DNA of 6,062 nt from an uncultured Anaerolineae bacterium (GTDB taxonomy: Bacteria > Chloroflexota > Anaerolineae > Anaerolineales > Villigracilaceae). Shown here in pieces: positions 1 through 5,482 of the stretch (position 1 is its first letter; each line of letters opens with the position of its first letter). The stretch is from the NCBI GenBank assembly GCA_903854805.1, contig CAINXK010000099.1, positions 1 to 6,062 of the forward strand, read 5' to 3'. Both the position numbers and the translations under genes were made by a program. The notes under the pieces were generated by a model. That model was given only the letters and a program-made list of their open reading frames with translations, was not told the origin of the DNA and ran no database searches.

Positions 1-58
1 CACAAATCACCACAAAAAAATAATCCTCATCTATCTGGGATGGCTCCCGCCATCCGCC

Positions 59-203
59 AATCGCCATCGCACCCCGCACAAGCCAAAAGCATGCTTATCG
101 TTGGGCTGCCCCGCCAGTGGTGATTTTGGGGATGCTCCAACCCCACAAATCACCACAAAAAAATATAATCCTCATCTATCTGGGATGGCTCCCGCCATCC
201 GCC
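59..203. repeat. ~144-bp repeat, copy A (plus partial copy at 1-58)
   Basis: A 145-bp unit that matches 2913-3056 closely along its whole length. A second, truncated copy occupies 1-58 and continues off the window; the shared CACAAATCACCAC occurs at 1 and 144, so the pair is tandem. Landmarks in order are AATCRCCATCGCACCCCGC, ATCGYTGGGCTGCCCCGCC, the hairpin module at 117-156, and TCATCTATCTGGGATGGCTC. The unit ends inside the 3' end of HK1 and supplies its last codons and stop. Confidence 0.9.
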
Positions 204-1888
204 ATCTCGCCAGCAGGCCCGCCTGGCAGGCTGATCGTAAAACGACTGCCTGAGCCAAAAATACTCTCAACACTGATGTTGCCGCCTTGCAGATCAACCA
301 TTTTCTTCACCAACGCCAACCCCAAGCCAATCCCGTTATACTCACGCGCCAACCTGGCATCCAGCTGAATGAAGGGCTGGAACAAACGCGGGATATCCTC
401 AGATTTTATCCCGATGCCTGTATCCCACACGGTAATCCGCACCAGGTGTTCGGGCTCCAGGCTGGTCACCTCAATACCCAGGCTGCCACCCTCCGGCGTA
501 AACTTGATGGCATTGCAGAGCAGGCAGCTCAGCATTTTCTTCATGTAATACAGATCTGCTCTAACAAACACAGCCGCCGGGCTGATCACCAGGCTGGTCT
601 GCTGATGCTTTTGGGCCGCCAGGGCACCCACAGCCTGCAGGCTGCTCTTGCAGACATCCGCCAGGACACACGACATTAAATTTGGCAGGAGCTTACCCGA
701 TTCCAGGCTGGCATACTCAAGGATATTATTGATAATATCCAGCAGCTGCTGCCCGCTGTTCTGGATATGCTTCAAAGCCGTCAACTGCTTGGCGCTCACC
801 TCACCATAAGACTGCAGCTGCAGCACCTCCGAAAGCCCCAGGATACCCGTCAGCGGCGTCCGCAGCTCGTGACCCATGCTGGCCAGAAATTCATTTTTCA
901 AGCGCGAAGCCTTTTCAAGCTGCAGGTTGGCAGCCAGCAGATCCGCAGTCCGCTCAGCCACACGGTGTTCCAACAGGGTTTGGGCTTCCTTCAACTGCTC
1001 TTCGGCCCGCTTGTAGGCCGTAATATCATAAGCCGATCCGCGGGTTCCAATAGTCTGGCCTTGCTCATTCATACAATATTTTGCATTAAAGATCAAAGTC
1101 ACAGCCTGGCCATTTTTAGCCAGGTAGATGGTTTCATACTTGCTGATAGAACTACCTGTCAGCAAGCGTGTATGCTCGGCAAAATCCTTATTGGCCTTTT
1201 GCGGGTGCAGGAAATCTGTAAATTTTCTAGCCAACATTTCATCCAGCTTGTACCCCAACACATGCTCCCAGGCGTGGTTCAAAAATATAAACCGGCCCTC
1301 CGTATCACACTGCCAGATCAGATCCTGGGCAGTCTCAACCAGGTCATGATAAAGCTGCTCGGAGCGCTGCAGCTCTTCCTGGGCCTGCTTACGCCTGGCA
1401 ATTTCCGCATCCAGCGCAAGCGTGCGCGCCGCCACCAGCTCTTCCAGATGCTCCTGGTAAAGCCGCATGCGTTCATTTTGCCAGATATTCTCCAGACGCA
1501 CGGCCACCATGTTGATGAAATTTCTGAGCGCCGGACGAAAAATATCCAGCACCTCGTCATCGTCAAACTGGACCAGCACATAGCCAAACTGGCGCTGGTT
1601 GGTCTTCAATGAAAATACTTCCACCTGCGGCTCAAAAGGGAACAGCATTGGGCTAAATTTCTGGTCTTCCGGAACCGCATTCAAACCGGATAGCAAAGCT
1701 TCGGCGCTTTCGAATGGCGCGCCAATGCCTTCAGACTGTCCACGGATAACCAGGCAGGTCGCCAGCACACCCGGCACGCTGCGCACAGCCTGCACAATAA
1801 ATTCTCCCAGCTTCCGGATATCCGGAAAAACACTCAGCATGCTCTGTGCTGCAAACAGCTGGTTTAATACCCTGCTTTCATTCACCAT
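176..1888 (-). CDS. Soluble sensor histidine kinase, GAF-like–PAS–HisKA–HATPase (HK1)
   Basis: A 570-residue cytosolic sensor kinase predicted to autophosphorylate on histidine and pass the phosphate to an unseen response regulator. Residues 1-130 look like a degenerate GAF-type input domain (weak call). A coiled coil at about 138-178 leads to a PAS domain at about 178-297 ending in the usual DIT.Y.RAEEQL linker, then a second coiled coil (298-330). The HisKA H-box ASMGHELRTP puts the phospho-acceptor at His340. The HATPase shows an N-box around Asn459 (NAIKFTP), a G1 box WDTGIGI (Asp489), an F-box (RLFQPF) and G2 as GIGLGL (519-524). No TM segment and no receiver domain are seen. The ATG at 1888 follows a modest GGGG Shine-Dalgarno 8 nt upstream, and an in-frame stop at 1919-1921 rules out a much longer start. 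It lies 79 bp after the MEDS gene, same strand, probably one operon. Residues from about 562 (ADGGSHPR) and the TAG stop come from the adjacent ~144-bp repeat. Confidence 0.93.
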   Translation of the reverse strand: MVNESRVLNQLFAAQSMLSVFPDIRKLGEFIVQAVRSVPGVLATCLVIRGQSEGIGAPFESAEALLSGLNAVPEDQKFSPMLFPFEPQVEVFSLKTNQRQFGYVLVQFDDDEVLDIFRPALRNFINMVAVRLENIWQNERMRLYQEHLEELVAARTLALDAEIARRKQAQEELQRSEQLYHDLVETAQDLIWQCDTEGRFIFLNHAWEHVLGYKLDEMLARKFTDFLHPQKANKDFAEHTRLLTGSSISKYETIYLAKNGQAVTLIFNAKYCMNEQGQTIGTRGSAYDITAYKRAEEQLKEAQTLLEHRVAERTADLLAANLQLEKASRLKNEFLASMGHELRTPLTGILGLSEVLQLQSYGEVSAKQLTALKHIQNSGQQLLDIINNILEYASLESGKLLPNLMSCVLADVCKSSLQAVGALAAQKHQQTSLVISPAAVFVRADLYYMKKMLSCLLCNAIKFTPEGGSLGIEVTSLEPEHLVRITVWDTGIGIKSEDIPRLFQPFIQLDARLAREYNGIGLGLALVKKMVDLQGGNISVESIFGSGSRFTISLPGGPAGEMADGGSHPR

Positions 1889-1967
1889 ACTGGTATCCCC
1901 ATATTTACCATATCGTGCTCAGGAAAAGCGGCTATTAGCGCGGTACCCATGTTCCAAACGGCCCACG

Positions 1968-2585
1968 CTAAGATTGCTTCAAATATTCGTCTGGAGACAA
2001 ATAATATGGGTTTTGCACAATCTGACCCCGGACGATCATGTAAGGGTGTACCTTAAGACATTCCAGGATCGTGGCACCATCAAAACGGCGGGCGTCATAC
2101 TGGCAAATCGCATTCACCGGGTAATCTACAATAACCTGGTTGACTTTCGCTTCGTACTCCATCAGGTGTTCCGAACCGGGAATGCCCTGCAAGGCCCAGG
2201 CCATTTCGCCGGTTACCCGCGAACCAGTATAGTTCTCGGCGGTTGCCGTGGTATGAAAGCCTTTCAACGTTTCCAGCATTTCGCCGGGGTCAAAGCGCCC
2301 ATGCGGACAGTAGGTAGCAACTGCCGGCTGGATGTCAAAATGTTGTTCATCCCAGACCGGCAGGTCTGCCAGCCCATATTCATGCAGCCAGGTTCTGATC
2401 TGCACTGGTGTCCGCTCTACGAAAAAATACGCCACCTTTTCTTTCTGGGCCAGGCCGCTCTGAATGTATTGAGCGATGACTCGTTCCCGTTCATCTTCGC
2501 TGTTGTAGATCAGGCACATGTGCGTGCCCGCCGGGAACTGTTCCTCGCAAAAGCCAAAATCCACCTTCGATCGTTTCGTATTCAT
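1968..2585 (-). CDS. MEDS-domain (DcmR-type sensory) protein
   Basis: A 205-residue soluble protein that consists almost wholly of a MEDS domain (methanogen/methylotroph DcmR sensory domain, a RecA/KaiC-like fold without a canonical Walker A motif). Family-like features are THMCLIYNSEDER at 21-33, the VAYFFVERTP strand at 51-60, GEMAWALQG at 126-134, and the C-terminal CQYDARRFDG / LKVHPYMIVRG signature at about 161-187. There is no helix-turn-helix, unlike DcmR itself, so it is likely a sensor or adaptor rather than a repressor. The frame is open upstream to an ATG at 2663, but I chose the ATG at 2585: AAAGGAG lies exactly 6 nt upstream and the protein then starts just before the conserved region. 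HK1 follows after 79 bp on the same strand, so it probably conditions that kinase. The ligand is unknown; a role in sensing small organic compounds is only the family-level proposal. Confidence 0.88.
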   Translation of the reverse strand: MNTKRSKVDFGFCEEQFPAGTHMCLIYNSEDERERVIAQYIQSGLAQKEKVAYFFVERTPVQIRTWLHEYGLADLPVWDEQHFDIQPAVATYCPHGRFDPGEMLETLKGFHTTATAENYTGSRVTGEMAWALQGIPGSEHLMEYEAKVNQVIVDYPVNAICQYDARRFDGATILECLKVHPYMIVRGQIVQNPYYLSPDEYLKQS

Positions 2586-2591
2586 AGCACA

Positions 2592-2598
2592 CTCCTTT
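2592..2598 (-). promoter_or_regulatory. Ribosome binding site deciding the MEDS gene start
   Basis: The minus strand reads AAAGGAG, then TGTGCT, then ATG at 2585. This near-consensus Shine-Dalgarno at 6-nt spacing favours the internal ATG over the in-frame ATG at 2663. Confidence 0.8.
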
Positions 2599-2640
2599 CG
2601 GTCAGTTACACGGGTGTTACCAATAAAAGGACCTACATTG

Positions 2641-2676
2641 ACCAGCTCAGATGACATATTCATGCTCTCAGCTGGT
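2641..2676. promoter_or_regulatory. Imperfect dyad upstream of the MEDS gene, possible operator or leader hairpin
   Basis: ACCAGCT at 2641-2647 and AGCTGGT at 2670-2676 are perfect 7-nt inverted arms, with a smaller inner pair (ATGA/TCAT) and an AT-rich centre. It lies 56-91 bp upstream of the chosen MEDS start, where an operator or 5' leader structure would be expected. No convincing -35/-10 pair could be fixed around it, so the role is inferred from position. Confidence 0.3.
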
Positions 2677-2694
2677 AAAAGGCTCCAGCCACCC

Positions 2695-2754
2695 GCTATT
2701 AATCACCATCGCACCCCGCGCCGGCCAAATGCATGATCATCGCTGGGCTGCCCT
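2695..2754. repeat. Rearranged partial copy of the ~144-bp repeat
   Basis: Identical to 2907-2934 over GCTATTAATCACCATCGCAC and the following CCCGCGCC. It stays recognisable to GGGCTGCCC and then departs from the unit. Where other copies carry the forward hairpin module, this one has an unrelated stem (2748-2779) and then the module in reverse orientation (2786-2839), so it looks like a mosaic or partly inverted copy. Confidence 0.75.
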
Positions 2755-2785
2755 GGGATTGCTGCCTTAGACAGGGCAGAAGGGG

Positions 2786-2839
2786 TTTTTTGTGGTGATT
2801 TGGCGGGACGGTTGTCCCGCCAAATCACCACTTGCGGGG
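2786..2839 (-). repeat. Inverted hairpin module with perfect 18-bp stem
   Basis: Arms 2792-2809 (GTGGTGATTTGGCGGGAC) and 2814-2831 are exact reverse complements with a 4-nt GGTT loop. Read on the minus strand it is CCCCGCAA, hairpin, AAAAAA, matching the architecture CCCCGCCA, hairpin, AAAAAA of the plus-oriented copies at 117-156 and 2971-3010. The A tract on the 3' side means it is not a standard intrinsic terminator in this orientation; on the plus strand the stem is followed by mixed sequence. Confidence 0.8.
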
Positions 2840-2912
2840 CAAACCTTAATTAGCGCACTCTGCGCACCAAAAAATCTACATGACGAAAAACAAAACAATA
2901 AAAGCCGCTATT

Positions 2913-3056
2913 AATCACCATCGCACCCCGCGCCAGCCAAAAGCGCGAAAATCGCTGGGCTGCCCCGCCAGTGGTGATTTTGGGGATGATCCAACCCCAC
3001 AAATCACCACAAAAAATATAATCCTCATCTATCTGGGATGGCTCCCGCCACCCGCC
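2913..3056. repeat. ~144-bp repeat, copy D1
   Basis: First of two adjacent head-to-tail copies. It has the same landmarks in the same order as copy A and includes a hairpin module at 2971-3010. The pair repeats with a period of exactly 144 bp (CACAAATCACCAC at 2998 and 3142), a multiple of three, which keeps a spurious minus-strand frame open through both. Confidence 0.92.
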
Positions 3057-3198
3057 AATCACCATCACACTCAACGCCAGCCAAAAGCGCGAAAATCGCT
3101 GGGCTGCCCCGCCAGTGCTGATTTTGGGGATGATCCAACCCCACAAATCACCACAAATATTAACTCTCATCTATCTGGGGTGGCTCCCGCCATCCGCC
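3057..3198. repeat. ~144-bp repeat, copy D2, overlapping the HK2 3' end
   Basis: Second tandem copy, 142 bp. It differs from D1 by scattered substitutions, including a G-to-C change at 3118 that puts a single mismatch into the hairpin stem (3115-3129 with 3139-3154). Positions 3160-3198 are also the last codons and stop of HK2. Confidence 0.9.
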
Positions 3199-4305
3199 AG
3201 AGAACTGCCCGGCCGCCTCATCCACAGGCTGCCACGGCAAACTGATCGTAAAACGGCTGCCTCCGCCAAAATCACTTTCCACGCGGACACTGCCGCCATG
3301 CAGCCCCGCCAACCTGTGCACCAATACCAAACCCAGGCCTGTGCCGTTATAACGGCGCGCCAGGCTGGCATCCAACTGCACAAAGCTCTGGAACAGGCGC
3401 GGCATATCCTCTGCACGAATCCCAATCCCAGAATCCCAGACCGTGATGCGCGCCATGCGCTCCTCCAGGCTGCAAGTCACCTCAATCCCAAGGCTGCCAC
3501 CCGCCGGAGTAAATTTAATCGCATTGCTCAACAGGTTGGTTAACATCTGTTTTAGCCTGGTCGGATCGGCCTGGATGACCAGGTCAGGCGGGAAAATGCT
3601 GATACTCGTTTGCATTTTCTTTTTCGTGGTCTGTTTGGAAACCGCCTTCAGCCCGGCAGTACAAATTTGCCCCACCTGGCAGGGCGCGTAGTGCAGGCTC
3701 AACTGATGCGCCTCAATTTTTGAATAATCCAGGATATCGTTGATCAGATCCAACAAATGCCGCCCGCTGGAATTGATATGCTCCAAAGCAGCAGACTGGC
3801 GCTCACTCAACTTCCCATAAGTCTGCAGCTGGAGCACATCCGAAAGCCCCAGAATGCCCGTCAACGGTGTGCGCAGTTCATGGCTCATACTGGCCAGAAA
3901 TTCATCCTTCAGGCGCGCCGCCTTTTCAAGCAGAATATTGGCAGCCTCCAATTCCGCAGTGCGCTCCACCACACGCTGTTCCAACAAAGCCTGCGACTGA
4001 AGCAGTTCTGCCTCGGCCTGTTTCCGTTCGGTGATATCGCGCAGCATGCCGCGCGTGCCAACCACCTCGCCATTCGAAAGGATGCGCGCGGGCCGGCCTT
4101 CTACAAACCGGCTGCTGCCATCCGGCAATAGTATTTCCAGGCTGATAGTCTCAAACTCTTTCATCCCGGCCACGAACGCCTTAAAATCTTCGGCCGCTTC
4201 TGCCTTCGTCTCCGGCGAAACAAACTCAAAAAAACTCCGCCCAAGCAGGGCCGCCGGGTGCTCAAAACCAAATGTTTTTATCAGCGCCAGGTTGGCAAAC
4301 GTCAA
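3160..4305 (-). CDS. Membrane sensor kinase HK2, 3' part: PAS–HisKA–HATPase (frameshifted continuation)
   Basis: The kinase half of HK2, 381 codons from the first in-frame TTG. It begins mid-PAS (TFANLALIKTFGFEHPAALL) and completes that domain at about residue 97 (RDITERKQAEAEL). A coiled coil follows, then HisKA with H-box ASMSHELRTP (phospho-acceptor His142 in this numbering), and HATPase with N-box Asn261 (NLLSNAIKFTP), G1 WDSGIGI (Asp291), F-box RLFQSF and G2 GTGLGL. All catalytic motifs are intact, so apart from the frameshift the gene shows no decay. The TTG at 4303-4305 overlaps the upstream TGA (TTGA) and could in principle allow reinitiation, but no separate Shine-Dalgarno is evident and half a PAS domain is not a sensible N-terminus. 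The core is very close to HK3 in protein and DNA sequence. The last ~12 residues (GGWREPPQIDES) and the TAA stop lie inside a copy of the ~144-bp repeat. Confidence 0.85.
   Translation of the reverse strand: MTFANLALIKTFGFEHPAALLGRSFFEFVSPETKAEAAEDFKAFVAGMKEFETISLEILLPDGSSRFVEGRPARILSNGEVVGTRGMLRDITERKQAEAELLQSQALLEQRVVERTAELEAANILLEKAARLKDEFLASMSHELRTPLTGILGLSDVLQLQTYGKLSERQSAALEHINSSGRHLLDLINDILDYSKIEAHQLSLHYAPCQVGQICTAGLKAVSKQTTKKKMQTSISIFPPDLVIQADPTRLKQMLTNLLSNAIKFTPAGGSLGIEVTCSLEERMARITVWDSGIGIRAEDMPRLFQSFVQLDASLARRYNGTGLGLVLVHRLAGLHGGSVRVESDFGGGSRFTISLPWQPVDEAAGQFSGGWREPPQIDES
4302..4305 (-). other. Frameshift junction in HK2 PAS domain
   Basis: The minus strand reads GGC CTT TGA CG, ending the upstream frame, while the downstream frame reads TTG ACG TTT. 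PAS domains usually have one residue between the Gly-Leu and the Thr here (compare G-x-[IFL]-T-[FY]-A-N). Restoring one T (CTT TTG ACG) would give DAQGLLTFANLA, a normal PAS strand. The simplest reading is loss of one T from a short T run, either a genuine mutation or an assembly/sequencing error. A -1 ribosomal shift would give the same product, but no canonical slippery heptamer with a downstream structure is obvious. Confidence 0.75.
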
Positions 4306-5012
4306 AGGCCTTGCGCATCGGTCTCAAAGATCCCATCACTGATCTCATTCACCAGCGAACGATATTTCTGCTCGCCGGCCTGCAAGGCCGCCTCGCGTTC
4401 CTCCAGCGCCAGGGCCTGCGCCAGCAGACGCGCTTGATCCTGCTCGCGCAAACCAGCGATAGTAATGATCAACAGGCCAACCACAAGCAGAAATGTTTCA
4501 GCATTGAAGATAGTGCCCCACGGCACATCCGTCAAGCTGGGGATGGCAAGCAGGCTCAGCATCAACCCGCCCAGAGTCAGGATCGTTGTCCGCCATGAAA
4601 AGAACAGGCTGGCCATCAGCACGCCGAAGATCAGATAGGCAATATCCAGGACCGATTCGCGCACGGCGATGATATCGGCAAAGATCAGACAGATGCCCAG
4701 CAGGATCAGCGCGCGTGCGGCCATTTTGAAGTAACGCGTGCGGCTCAACCAATAAATCCCAACCATCAGCAGGAAACCCGGGATAAGAATATTTTCGAAG
4801 GGGATCCTATCAGGCTCAAGCGCTAGTTGCTTATAATAAAGATCAATCCCGGAAATAATCAGGATGATTAACGCAAAGCTTAACAACAGCCCGGCAAGCA
4901 AACGTGCCCGGCTGCGCTGACCAGGTTCGAGAATGGAGGCATGCGGCTCTGTCAGCCGCTGCCAAACACCCGCCAGCTTATGTTGAAGTTGCTTTACAAA
5001 CGCTAAACCCAT
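4302..5012 (-). CDS. Membrane sensor kinase HK2, 5' part: six-TM domain and start of PAS (frameshifted)
   Basis: The first 236 residues of a membrane histidine kinase. After a basic, cytosolic N-terminus (1-36) come six hydrophobic segments at roughly 37-57, 74-90, 97-115, 121-139, 141-160 and 171-188, resembling a multi-TM sensory input; I cannot assign it to a named MASE/7TM family. A coiled-coil linker (189-212) leads into a PAS domain opening EQKYRSLVNEISDGIFETDAQGL, written here as EQKYRSLVNE then ISDGIFETDAQGL, which is cut by a TGA at 4302-4304. The PAS continues without a gap in the frame starting at 4305 (3160-4305), so the two parts are best read as one ~618-residue kinase gene. The ATG at 5012 has AGGAG very close (GGAG ends 3 nt upstream). 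Alternative: a real short membrane protein, which is unlikely because the stop falls inside a PAS strand. Confidence 0.8.
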   Translation of the reverse strand: MGLAFVKQLQHKLAGVWQRLTEPHASILEPGQRSRARLLAGLLLSFALIILIISGIDLYYKQLALEPDRIPFENILIPGFLLMVGIYWLSRTRYFKMAARALILLGICLIFADIIAVRESVLDIAYLIFGVLMASLFFSWRTTILTLGGLMLSLLAIPSLTDVPWGTIFNAETFLLVVGLLIITIAGLREQDQARLLAQALALEEREAALQAGEQKYRSLVNEISDGIFETDAQGL

Positions 5013-5142
5013 ATTCTCCTAAAATCTGGTCATGCAAAAATAGTACTTACTTTGACAAACTCTCATTGAACAAATGTTTTATTAACTCTACCTATTTACA
5101 CACGAGCTCTGGGCACTTAACCATTCTGGTTCTGCTGCTCGG

Positions 5143-5216
5143 GCGATTAATCATCGCTGGTTTGCCCCACCAGTGGAGTTTTTGCGCCTGCTCTTGGCGC
5201 AAAACTCCACAAAAAA
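5143..5216 (+). repeat. Divergent copy of the hairpin module upstream of HK2
   Basis: The block ATCATCGCTGG..TGCCCCACCAGTGGAG is related to ATCGCTGGGCTGCCCCGCCA of the ~144-bp repeat. Its hairpin arms 5173-5188 and 5196-5210 pair over 15 bp with one bulged T, and the right arm runs into AAAAAA (5211-5216) as in the other copies. The inner arm sequence (TTTGCGCC/GGCGCAAA) differs completely from the TTGGGG/CCCCA of the other copies, yet pairing is kept. Confidence 0.65.
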
Positions 5217-5225
5217 GCTCTTTCA

Positions 5226-5251
5226 CCCCCTTCCCGTTTTTGGGAAGGGGG
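5226..5251. repeat. G/C-rich perfect hairpin CCCCCTTCCC/GGGAAGGGGG
   Basis: Perfect 10-bp arms at 5226-5235 and 5242-5251 with a GTTTTT loop, followed by CAGGGGGATGGG. Short C/T-rich and G/A-rich palindromes of this kind are often interspersed repeats in bacterial genomes; copy number cannot be judged from one window. No T tract follows on either strand, so it is a poor terminator. Confidence 0.5.
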
Positions 5252-5303
5252 CAGGGGGATGGGTCATCGGACGTTGCCCTCGGTCTACTAATACCATTTT
5301 ATG

Positions 5304-5345
5304 CCATTGCGAGCCTTCTTCAGCGAGAGCGGCAATCTTCCCGCC
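5304..5345. repeat. ATTGC...GCAAT dyad, possible interspersed palindromic repeat
   Basis: CATTGCGAGCC and AGCGGCAATCTTCCCGCC form a weak dyad (ATTGC 5306-5310 with GCAAT 5332-5336). It resembles the widespread CATTGCGAG...GCAATC type of intergenic repeat seen in several phyla. Only one copy is in the window, so the assignment rests on resemblance. Confidence 0.3.
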
Positions 5346-5432
5346 AAATCAGAGACAGCTATACGAAAATGTGACCTTGTCAAATTACTCACGCGGCAGC
5401 CACGCTGGATAGAGTTGGCTCTCCCGCTGAAA

Positions 5433-5482
5433 AGGCTGGGGATGATGTGGCGAAAGTCATTTCGCCACATCATCCCCAGCCT
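5433..5482 (-). terminator. Perfect 23-bp inverted repeat at the end of HK3, probable terminator
   Basis: Arms 5433-5455 and 5460-5482 are exact reverse complements and enclose a 4-nt loop at 5456-5459. On the minus strand the 5' arm encodes the last residues of HK3 and the loop carries its TGA stop. The 3' arm is followed by a short T run (5433-5430) and then mixed sequence. The structure suits an intrinsic terminator or a 3'-end stabilising hairpin, although the T tract is short. Stem length and perfection are unusual for an ordinary terminator. Confidence 0.6.

Larger units (their letters stand above)
2586..3159. other. Repeat-rich intergenic region between HK2 and the MEDS gene
   Basis: These 574 bp hold no convincing gene. 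From high to low coordinates they contain most of two tandem ~144-bp repeat copies (2913-3198), an A/T-rich segment (about 2867-2912), an inverted hairpin module (2786-2839), a rearranged partial repeat copy (2695-2754) and the MEDS leader with its dyad and Shine-Dalgarno. A minus-strand open frame across 2850-3170 is simply the repeat translated. Confidence 0.7.
5013..5456. other. Intergenic region between HK3 and HK2
   Basis: No gene is supported in these 444 bp. They contain the HK3 terminator-like palindrome, an ATTGC...GCAAT dyad (5306-5336), a G/C-rich hairpin (5226-5251), a divergent hairpin module (5143-5216) and an A/T-rich HK2 leader (5013-5100). The leader probably carries the HK2 promoter. 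TTGTCA (5058-5053) and TACTAT (5045-5040) are present on the minus strand, but not at standard spacing from any partner, so I do not call a promoter. Confidence 0.6.

Noticed and set aside
117..175. Repeat hairpin as a standard intrinsic terminator for HK1 (and 3115-3159 for HK2)
   Set aside because: On the minus strand the T tract precedes the stem instead of following it. A REP-like 3'-end role remains possible, but a classical terminator is not supported.
1..203. CRISPR array suggested by regularly repeated sequence here and at 2913-3198
   Set aside because: The units are ~144 bp, adjoin directly without unique spacers and occur in only two copies per site, so these are tandem intergenic repeats.
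767..1612. Long plus-strand open frame antisense to HK1 (281 codons)
   Set aside because: It lies fully within HK1, whose domain motifs are unmistakable on the other strand. The plus frame has no recognisable domain.
1599..2654. Long plus-strand open frame (351 codons) across the HK1 start and the MEDS gene
   Set aside because: It crosses two well-supported minus-strand genes and the gap between them, with no recognisable domain or start signal.
2850..3170. A 106-codon minus-strand open frame between HK2 and the MEDS gene
   Set aside because: It is the tandem repeat translated. The 144-bp period is a multiple of three, so the frame stays open and repeats CGDLWGWIIPK. No Shine-Dalgarno or known domain supports it.
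4299..4307. CTTTGAC at the HK2 frameshift, identical to the core of the RF2 (prfB) +1 programmed frameshift site
   Set aside because: The downstream PAS frame is -1 relative to the upstream one. A +1 shift would read GAC GTT TGC, not the PAS frame, and no RF2-type upstream Shine-Dalgarno spacing is seen.
5052..5057. Perfect TTGACA -35 hexamer on the plus strand
   Set aside because: It points away from HK2, has no good -10 at the right distance and no plus-strand gene downstream.
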